NCBI GenBank assembly: GCA_030633365.1
Contig: DAOVSY010000198.1
Span: 1 to 5,843 of the forward strand
Length of the DNA stretch: 5,843 nucleotides
Direction: 5' to 3'
Source: Spirochaetaceae bacterium
Lineage (GTDB): Bacteria; Spirochaetota; Spirochaetia; B11-G9
Of the stretch, positions 1 through 5,008 are shown piece after piece; within the stretch, counting starts at the first letter, position 1; the number at the start of each line of letters is the position of its first letter. Position numbers and translations under genes: made by a program. The notes under the pieces are model-generated. The model was not told where the DNA came from. It was given only the letters and a program-made list of their open reading frames with translations, and did not search any database.

Positions 1-1523
1 ATACAAAGATTTAAAGAATCTAAAACAGAATAATAATATTGTGAATATACTGCCATTCGCACTTTATTGGTTCCTGTAGAATTAACATCATCTGTTTCTA
101 TAATTCCAAGACCTCTGGAAGCTTCTGAATCGTCGGTTATTAACCAGTCATGTTCACTGGACATATGATCTGCACCTATTGGAACAACTGCATACATTAA
201 AGCAAGAGAAGGTTTAACCTGAGGCATATGAACAGCAAAACCATGACCCTTAACGTGAACAGCATATTTTCTTGTTGCTTCTCCAAAGTGCTTTATTGCA
301 GCTTCAAATCCATCTGCAAGAACATCTCCAACACCTTCTCTTTTTCCTACCTGCTCTATAAGCCAGATTATTCCATCGGGATTTCCAAATCCAAAGCCAT
401 CGTATCCAATCTGCTTATCTGTAATTAAACCTTTCTCCACAGATTCTGCAAGATAAGAAACAATTCCACCTAAAGTAATAGTATCAATACCATAGGTGTT
501 ACAAAGCTCATTTGCTTTTGCAACAGCAACAGGATCAAATATATCAAGGTTTGAGCCTAGAACTCCAATAGTCTCAAACTCAGGTCCACCTAGTTTATCT
601 GTAACTTTATATGGAGCCTCTGATTTTACAGTCTTGCGACATCCGACTGCACAACCATAACAGGTAGTTCCTTTTCCAAGAAAATCCTCTTCATAATTAC
701 TTCTGTCCAGTTTTGCATAATCCTTATGATGACCTGTAGAATAGTTATGCACACAAAGATTTCCAGCTTCTGCATTACCAAGAACAATACCTTCTGTACC
801 ATATTTTTTTATTGTTGAAACAAAACCTGAACCAGGGATTCTGGATATTGCAGTTTTTGCAAGAGCCTTTAATCCTTCAGGATCCTCAAACTCAACAATT
901 CCAGTACTTTTTACAACAACAGCTCTAAGATTTTTACTCCCTAAAACAGCTCCCATTCCTGTTCTCCCGTAGGCATCATGAAGATCACTGGAGACAGAAG
1001 CATATTTTACAAGTTTTTCCCCTGCAGGTCCGCACTGCATAACAGAAACACCCTTCTTACCATATTTTTCTTCAAAAACACCTCTGGCTTCCAGTATAGA
1101 TTTTCCTGTAACATCCTCTGCACTAAGAATAGAAATTTCTTCATCCTCAATAAGAACATATGACATTTTATCTGCCTTACCAGTAATTATCACAGCATCC
1201 CATCCGGCTCGTTTTAAATAGGGGCCAAAACTTCCACCCGCCTGGGAATCACCAACAGCTCCAGTTTCAGGAGAAAGAGCAGTTAATCCACATCGGCTAA
1301 CACCACTTACAGCTGATCCTGTTGTAATACCAGGTGCAATTGTAACTACATTTTCAGGGGAAAGAGGACCTGTATCTGCTTTAGTTTCCTTAAGAAGAAA
1401 ATAAGTTCCAAACCCCCCGCCACCAAGATACTTTCTATAAAAATCCTGATCATAAGTTTCTACCTTAGTAGAACCATCAGTAAGATTAATTCGTAAAAAT
1501 TTACCTGTATATCCTTTAGACAT
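1..1523 (-). CDS. Aldehyde:ferredoxin oxidoreductase family tungstoenzyme, 3' end cut by window
   Basis: AOR-family enzymes oxidise aldehydes to carboxylic acids in the cytoplasm with a tungsten bis-pterin centre and one [4Fe-4S] cluster, passing electrons to ferredoxin. The frame is open from the ATG at 1523 to base 1, giving 507 residues; characterised AORs have about 600, so roughly 100 C-terminal residues are missing. Family landmarks are a glycine-rich N-terminus (GGGGFG, 34-39), a pterin-binding type segment (SRCGLTALSP and GDSQAGGSFGP, about 76-101), GPAGE (165-169), GRTGMGAVLGSKNLRAV (186-202), and the cluster motif CxxCxxxC at C288, C291 and C295. The expected fourth ligand is C507 in DSLNLC, the last complete codon visible. 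The start is supported by AAGGGG seven bases upstream. The gene is last of the visible cluster, 69 bases after the alcohol dehydrogenase, which suggests the aldehyde made by that enzyme is its substrate. The specific aldehyde cannot be read from sequence. Family assignment is secure, substrate open. Confidence 0.95.
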   Translation of the reverse strand, partial: MSKGYTGKFLRINLTDGSTKVETYDQDFYRKYLGGGGFGTYFLLKETKADTGPLSPENVVTIAPGITTGSAVSGVSRCGLTALSPETGAVGDSQAGGSFGPYLKRAGWDAVIITGKADKMSYVLIEDEEISILSAEDVTGKSILEARGVFEEKYGKKGVSVMQCGPAGEKLVKYASVSSDLHDAYGRTGMGAVLGSKNLRAVVVKSTGIVEFEDPEGLKALAKTAISRIPGSGFVSTIKKYGTEGIVLGNAEAGNLCVHNYSTGHHKDYAKLDRSNYEEDFLGKGTTCYGCAVGCRKTVKSEAPYKVTDKLGGPEFETIGVLGSNLDIFDPVAVAKANELCNTYGIDTITLGGIVSYLAESVEKGLITDKQIGYDGFGFGNPDGIIWLIEQVGKREGVGDVLADGFEAAIKHFGEATRKYAVHVKGHGFAVHMPQVKPSLALMYAVVPIGADHMSSEHDWLITDDSEASRGLGIIETDDVNSTGTNKVRMAVYSQYYYSVLDSLNLC

Positions 1524-1530
1524 ATAGTGA

Positions 1531-1536
1531 CCCCTT
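1531..1536 (-). promoter_or_regulatory. Ribosome binding site of the AOR gene
   Basis: AAGGGG on the minus strand lies seven bases before the ATG at 1523, with a second purine run (GAGG) just upstream. It supports this start over any later ATG. Confidence 0.6.
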
Positions 1537-1554
1537 TTCCTCTTTTGACTAATA

Positions 1555-1583
1555 ATGGGTCCCCGACACGACCCGGCGCCCAT
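1555..1583 (-). other. GC-rich structured spacer between adh and AOR genes
   Basis: The 25 bases 1557-1581 contain 21 G or C, in a window that is clearly AT-rich. The segment is bounded by an inverted pair ATGGG (1555-1559) and CCCAT (1579-1583), and contains an alternative 5-bp pair GGGTC (1557-1561) and GACCC (1570-1574) with an 8-base loop. These two stems share bases and exclude each other. No T-run follows on the minus strand, so it is not a normal intrinsic terminator. An intercistronic stability or attenuation element, or the remnant of an inserted repeat, are both possible. Confidence 0.4.
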
Positions 1584-1592
1584 ATTATCTCT

Positions 1593-2759
1593 TTAGTAAG
1601 CTTCTTTTAGAAGAGACATCAGATCATCCTGACTGCAGCTTCTGGAATTTGTATAATGACATGGATCAAGAAAGGCTTTTCCGCCTATTTCATCCAATTG
1701 CTCTTCTTTTACTCCTACTTCCCTAAGAGAGGCAGGTATTCCAATTCTCTTATTAAGAGCTCTTACTTCTTCAATTGCTTTTTCAGCTGCTTCAAGTTCA
1801 TCCATTCCGAATATATTAATTCCAAACTCTCTTGCAACAATTGCATACTCTTTTTTTGAAACTTCCTTGTTGTAGTTCATAACAAAAGGTAGAACAATTG
1901 CATTTGCAAGACCATGCTGCAGATTACACACTGCAGATAATGCATGGGAAAGAGAATGAGCTGTACCAAGATCTTTTTGGAATGCAACGGCACCCATCAT
2001 AGCACCAAGCATCATATATCCTCTTGCTTCTATGTTCGTTGGATCCTTTACAGCTTTTTCCAAATTCCTAATTACAAGCTCAATACCTTTTACTGCAATT
2101 CCATCACACATTGGGTGGAAAACAGGGGCTGTCAAAGATTCAATATTGTGAGTTAAAGCATCCATTCCGGTAGCAGCAGTAAGATGAGGAGGAAGACTAA
2201 CTGTTAGTTCAGGGTCCAGAACTGCTCTTGCAGGAATCATGAACTGATGGCAAAGAAAGATCTTTCTTCCCTGGGAAGTTGAACTGATTACAGAGCACTT
2301 TCCTACTTCGCTTCCAGTACCGGCAGTAGTTGGAATTAGAATAATTTTTGGTAGTGGACCTACTATTTCTTTCTTTGTACTGGACTGTGCATCATAATCT
2401 GCTATGTCTCCACCTTCCCCAACAAGAACGGCCAGAGCTTTAGCGGCATCCATAGGACTTCCACCACCAACACCAATAATAAAATCACAATTTGCAGAAT
2501 TATAAACTGCTACACCATTCTCAACATCAACATCATGAGGATTCGGCTGAACGCCTGAAAATACTTTATACTCAATATTTTTTTCTTCCAGTACTTTAAG
2601 AATACTCTTAAAAGCATCTGTTTGCTCCATCATAGGGTCTGTCACAATCAGGGGTTTTTTAACTCCCAATTCTTCAAACTCTCCTGGAAGTTCTCCAATT
2701 GATCCAGGTCCATATATTATGGATACTGGAAACGAGAATCTTGTGATTTCTTTTACCAT
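1593..2759 (-). CDS. Iron-containing (group III) alcohol dehydrogenase
   Basis: This cytoplasmic NAD(P)-dependent dehydrogenase interconverts an alcohol and an aldehyde using a bound divalent metal, normally Fe2+. The chosen start, ATG at 2759, gives 388 residues, the usual length for the family, and has AAGGAG nine bases and AGGAG four bases upstream. A longer in-frame reading begins at a TTG at 2789 within the ribosome-binding region and is unlikely. The N-terminal nucleotide-binding half carries GGGSPMDAAKA (98-108) and PTTAGTGSEV (143-152). D41 at the end of a beta strand resembles the Asp that favours NAD over NADP in FucO. The C-terminal half has all four metal ligands in family spacing: D200 and H204 in GMDALTHNIES, H268 in GTAHSLSH, and H282 in QHGLAN. 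The gene lies between the TRAP transporter and the AOR gene, behind its own 213-base spacer. Lactaldehyde, butanol, 1,3-propanediol and sulfoacetaldehyde reductases share this fold, so the substrate cannot be named. Confidence 0.95.
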   Translation of the reverse strand: MVKEITRFSFPVSIIYGPGSIGELPGEFEELGVKKPLIVTDPMMEQTDAFKSILKVLEEKNIEYKVFSGVQPNPHDVDVENGVAVYNSANCDFIIGVGGGSPMDAAKALAVLVGEGGDIADYDAQSSTKKEIVGPLPKIILIPTTAGTGSEVGKCSVISSTSQGRKIFLCHQFMIPARAVLDPELTVSLPPHLTAATGMDALTHNIESLTAPVFHPMCDGIAVKGIELVIRNLEKAVKDPTNIEARGYMMLGAMMGAVAFQKDLGTAHSLSHALSAVCNLQHGLANAIVLPFVMNYNKEVSKKEYAIVAREFGINIFGMDELEAAEKAIEEVRALNKRIGIPASLREVGVKEEQLDEIGGKAFLDPCHYTNSRSCSQDDLMSLLKEAY

Positions 2760-2763
2760 CTTT

Positions 2764-2774
2764 CTCCTCTCCTT
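2764..2774 (-). promoter_or_regulatory. Ribosome binding site deciding the adh start
   Basis: Two overlapping-type Shine-Dalgarno cores occur on the minus strand, AAGGAG (2769-2774, nine bases from the ATG) and AGGAG (2764-2768, four bases). They place initiation at ATG 2759 and not at the in-frame TTG at 2789, which lies upstream of both. Confidence 0.75.
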
Positions 2775-2836
2775 ACACTTAAATTTCAAGATAATTCAAA
2801 AAATACAGAACAATTCAAATGTATAATTTCTATAGC

Positions 2837-2866
2837 AGGATATCACTATCTACAACATATTGACAA
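2837..2866 (-). promoter_or_regulatory. Weak candidate promoter for adh-AOR
   Basis: On the minus strand TTGTCA (2861-2866, five of six matches to the -35 consensus) is followed after 18 bases by TATCCT (2837-2842, four of six to -10). Transcription from it would begin near 2830 and leave a leader of about 70 bases before the adh ATG. The AT-rich background makes such matches common, so this is tentative. Its position after an intercistronic hairpin and the 213-base gap make a secondary promoter reasonable. Confidence 0.3.
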
Positions 2867-2869
2867 CAT
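2852..2869. repeat. Direct heptamer repeat over the candidate -35
   Basis: ACAACAT occurs at 2852-2858 and again at 2863-2869, with an 11-base period, close to one helical turn. It overlaps the proposed -35 box. This geometry fits two half-sites bound on the same DNA face, but a chance repeat in AT-rich DNA is possible. Confidence 0.35.
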
Positions 2870-2876
2870 TTATTTC

Positions 2877-2889
2877 CCTGAAATTCAGG
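2877..2889. promoter_or_regulatory. Small perfect dyad, possible operator
   Basis: CCTGAA (2877-2882) and TTCAGG (2884-2889) are exact inverted copies around one central base. The dyad sits upstream of the candidate promoter and directly beside TATAAT on the minus strand (2892-2897). The octamer CAGGATAT, which starts in its right arm (2886-2893), recurs at 2836-2843 over the candidate -10. Binding by a regulator is an inference; none is encoded in this window. Confidence 0.35.
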
Positions 2890-2912
2890 ATATTATAAAG
2901 AGTTTTATATTG

Positions 2913-2946
2913 ACCCGAGGGAACGCATATATGCGTTCCCTCGGGT
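2913..2946. repeat. Perfect 34-bp palindrome downstream of dctM
   Basis: The 17-base arm ACCCGAGGGAACGCATA (2913-2929) is followed immediately by its exact reverse complement (2930-2946). As RNA it would fold into a stem of about 15 bp closed by a 4-base loop. It starts 26 bases after the dctM stop and is GC-rich against AT-rich flanks. On the minus strand the 3' arm is followed by TCAATATAAAAC, with no U-tract, so it is a poor intrinsic terminator. It may be a 3'-end stabilising or processing hairpin for the dctPQM message, or a copy of a dispersed palindromic repeat. Confidence 0.85.
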
Positions 2947-2972
2947 GATTAATCAAATTTTTTCTGCATTAA

Positions 2973-4292
2973 TTAATTTGCGTAAACAAGATCCGGCAGC
3001 CAGGTGGCTATTCCGGGAAATACCATTACAATTCCAAGACCTAGTATCATTAGAGCTACGAAAGGCCATACAGAACGATATATATCTGAAAGAGAAATCT
3101 CTTTTGGAGCCATAGCCTTCATAAGAAATAGATTATATCCAAATGGAGGTGTAAGATATGCTATCTGACAAGTAATTGTATATAAAATACCGTACCAGAT
3201 AGGACTAAATCCCAATTGTATAATTAGAGGAACATACAATGGTGCAACAATTATTAGCATAGCAGTATCATCTAAAAACATTCCCATTAGAATATAGGAT
3301 AGCTGCATCATTAAAAGGATTCCCCATTTGGTAAATCCATAATCAAGAAACAGTGTTTTTATAGCATGAACTGCACCAAGACCATCAAAAACAGCACCAA
3401 AAGCAAGGGCTGCCAAAATTACCCACATAAACATACAACTAACACTTAATGTTTCAAATAAAACTTCCTGCATCCCTTTCCAGGTTAATCGTTTCTTAAT
3501 AAGAGCAACAAAAGTAACTGAAAGTGCTCCAACTGCAGAACTCTCAACAAGACTGGTAACACCCAGAAAAAACAGACCAGACATCATAAATATTATTATT
3601 AGCGGAGGAAGACCACCCCTCAGAAGGGTAAGTTTTGCCTTAAAAGAAATATCTCTTTCTTCTTTAGGAAGAGCTGGACCAATATCCGGCTGGATAATAG
3701 ATCGAATTACTATATAGGCAATAAATAATCCAGTTAAAAGTAAACCAGGAAAAACACCCGCCAGCCACAATCGACCTACAGGCTGTCTTGCAATCATTCC
3801 ATACAATACCAGGACAACACTGGGAGGAATCATTATACCCAGAGAACTTCCAGCCTGAATAACACCTGTTACAAGTATTTTATCATAATTCCTTTTAAGC
3901 ATCTCCGGCAGAGCTATAGTTGTTCCAATTGCCATACCAGCAACACTCAACCCATTCATAGCTGAAATTACAGACATCAGAACTATTGTTCCTATTGCCA
4001 GCCCTCCCCGGATAGGTCCAAACCAGACATGCATCATCTCATAAAGGTCATCTGCAATACCGGCTTTGGAAAACATATATCCCATAAATATAAAAATGGG
4101 CAATGTTAGAAGAGGGTACCAGTTCAGCAGTGATATAACTGCATGATAAGGTAGTCCTGAACCACCTCTACCCCAAAGCATCAATGCAAAAATAGTAGCA
4201 ACCCCTCCAATAACAGCATAAATATGCCTTCCTGTAAGAAGCATAGTAACCATGGAGAAAAACATAAGGATAGCCATCATTTCATAACTCAT
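2973..4292 (-). CDS. dctM: TRAP transporter large membrane subunit DctM
   Basis: DctM is the 12-13 helix channel subunit of tripartite ATP-independent periplasmic transporters. It moves the solute delivered by the binding protein across the inner membrane, driven by a sodium or proton gradient. The 439-residue length is normal. Two internally related halves are visible, each with a family signature: SSLGIMIPPSVVLVLYG (149-165) in the first and AYLTPPFGYNLFLMKA (378-393) in the second. GMFLDDTAMLIIVAPLYVP (337-355) is a further conserved reentrant-type segment. Hydrophobic helices fill nearly the whole chain. The ATG overlaps the dctQ stop as ATGA, and GGGAGG (4301-4306) lies eight bases upstream inside dctQ, which suggests translational coupling. 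The motifs fit the DctM/SiaT family, probably the FcbT3-like branch, although branch assignment from memory is less sure. Confidence 0.96.
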   Translation of the reverse strand: MSYEMMAILMFFSMVTMLLTGRHIYAVIGGVATIFALMLWGRGGSGLPYHAVISLLNWYPLLTLPIFIFMGYMFSKAGIADDLYEMMHVWFGPIRGGLAIGTIVLMSVISAMNGLSVAGMAIGTTIALPEMLKRNYDKILVTGVIQAGSSLGIMIPPSVVLVLYGMIARQPVGRLWLAGVFPGLLLTGLFIAYIVIRSIIQPDIGPALPKEERDISFKAKLTLLRGGLPPLIIIFMMSGLFFLGVTSLVESSAVGALSVTFVALIKKRLTWKGMQEVLFETLSVSCMFMWVILAALAFGAVFDGLGAVHAIKTLFLDYGFTKWGILLMMQLSYILMGMFLDDTAMLIIVAPLYVPLIIQLGFSPIWYGILYTITCQIAYLTPPFGYNLFLMKAMAPKEISLSDIYRSVWPFVALMILGLGIVMVFPGIATWLPDLVYAN

Positions 4293-4828
4293 TTAATTTT
4301 CCTCCCGACAAGTACAGAAATACTTTTAATTAGCTCAGATAACATTTGAAGAAACATAAGAGAGAGTCCTATTTGAATTATAATTTTTATAGGAATCATT
4401 GAAGGGCGCCAGGAAGACATACTTATCTGCTTATACTTTATTGCATAAGTAAGTCCCTTCCAGCCACCGTACCAGAGTACCCCCATATAAAGAATAGCAA
4501 TGGTGAAGGTTATTACATCTGAAAGAGCCTGATTTTTAGGTGACCATCTATGAAATATAAGGTCCATTCTAACATGACCACCTATAAGAAGAATATAAGC
4601 CCCACCAAGAGTATAGTATGCAGCCATAACAAACTGAGTCATCTCAACAGCCCACAATTGGGAACGGTTAAAAAACAGTCTTGCTATAGATTCATAAAGC
4701 AGTATTGCCATCATAAGAAATACAAGGTACATGGCAAATTTCCCAACAACAGTGCTTAGTTTATCAATGGAATGTGTAAAACCACTTGCTCCACGATACA
4801 ATAAGCTTTGTTTTTCTTTACTAACCAT
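4289..4828 (-). CDS. dctQ: TRAP transporter small membrane subunit DctQ
   Basis: DctQ is the four-helix membrane partner of DctM and is needed for TRAP uptake. The ATG at 4828 gives 179 residues, usual for the family, with AAAGGAGG (4835-4842) six bases upstream. Hydrophobic segments lie at about 26-49, 64-84, 102-121 and 144-166. The family motif GGHVRMDL (83-90) follows helix two, and SMSSWRPSMIPIK (136-148) precedes helix four, matching the usual DctQ pattern of a Trp-Pro segment before the last helix. A longer in-frame reading starts with TTG at 4885, but it would translate the repeat-rich spacer, lacks a ribosome site and has no DctQ character, so it is rejected. The stop overlaps the dctM start. 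Sequence is variable in this family, so the call rests on topology, motifs and context together. Confidence 0.95.
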   Translation of the reverse strand: MVSKEKQSLLYRGASGFTHSIDKLSTVVGKFAMYLVFLMMAILLYESIARLFFNRSQLWAVEMTQFVMAAYYTLGGAYILLIGGHVRMDLIFHRWSPKNQALSDVITFTIAILYMGVLWYGGWKGLTYAIKYKQISMSSWRPSMIPIKIIIQIGLSLMFLQMLSELIKSISVLVGRKIK

Positions 4829-4834
4829 CCAGAA

Positions 4835-4842
4835 CCTCCTTT
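4835..4842 (-). promoter_or_regulatory. Strong ribosome binding site deciding the dctQ start
   Basis: AAAGGAGG on the minus strand is six bases before ATG 4828. It is the strongest Shine-Dalgarno match in the window and excludes the in-frame TTG at 4885. The last repeat unit of the spacer ends at its edge. Confidence 0.85.
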
Positions 4843-4920
4843 GGTTGCATAGGCGAGCAGGTAAGGTAGCATAGTCGAGCAGCAACGGAGTTGCGACCAG
4901 ACAAGCCTGCTTCCGACCAG
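4843..4920 (-). repeat. Four degenerate tandem units beginning CTGSTCG
   Basis: Read on the minus strand, four successive units begin with CTGGTCG, CTGGTCG, CTGCTCG and CTGCTCG, starting at 4920, 4900, 4882 and 4860, so spacings are 20, 18 and 22 bases. The last two (4865-4882 and 4843-4860) match at 16 of 18 bases. The second unit contains a small hairpin, GCAAC-TCC-GTTGC (4882-4894). The block is far richer in G and C than its flanks and carries no supported gene. It may be a dispersed intergenic repeat or a structured leader ahead of dctQ. Confidence 0.65.
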
Positions 4921-4944
4921 CCTTTATTGTAGTTTAAAACAGTG

Positions 4945-4981
4945 AGGGCTACCTTTCTTAATACTTTGGAAAGGTAACCCT
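4945..4981 (-). other. Intercistronic stem-loop between dctP and dctQ
   Basis: On the minus strand AGGGTTACCTTTC (4981-4969) pairs with GAAAGGTAGCCCT (4957-4945) through 13 pairs including one G-U, with an 11-base loop. It begins 27 bases after the dctP stop. The stem is followed by CACTGTTTTAAAC, with only four T after a gap, so it is at best a leaky terminator. Such hairpins after binding-protein genes commonly protect the upstream message or reduce read-through, giving more binding protein than membrane subunits. That role is inferred. Confidence 0.7.
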
Positions 4982-5008
4982 GTATTGATTTTTTATAAAA
5001 CGGAAAGA

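Noticed and set aside
228..428. Short plus-strand open frame inside the AOR gene
   Set aside because: It is antisense to a clearly conserved enzyme, has Cys/Ser/Lys-rich low-information composition and no family resemblance. The same applies to the plus-strand frames at 978-1163, 1656-1859, 1944-2156, 4550-4759 and 5611-5808.
2760..2789. N-terminal extension of the alcohol dehydrogenase from TTG at 2789
   Set aside because: The extension is Lys/Arg-rich, translates the ribosome-binding region itself, and has no family counterpart. ATG 2759 has well-spaced Shine-Dalgarno sites.
2892..2897. Perfect TATAAT on the minus strand as the adh -10 box
   Set aside because: No acceptable -35 lies 16-18 bases upstream; that position falls inside the 34-bp palindrome and reads poorly.
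2913..2946. Palindrome as a standard intrinsic terminator
   Set aside because: No U-tract follows on the minus strand. On the plus strand a T-run occurs only about ten bases later, and no plus-strand gene ends there.
4829..4885. N-terminal extension of DctQ from TTG at 4885
   Set aside because: It would translate the GC-rich repeat block and the AAAGGAGG site, and no ribosome site precedes it.
4843..4920. CRISPR array
   Set aside because: Units are only 18-22 bases with short conserved heads, no regular repeat-spacer pattern, and no cas gene nearby.
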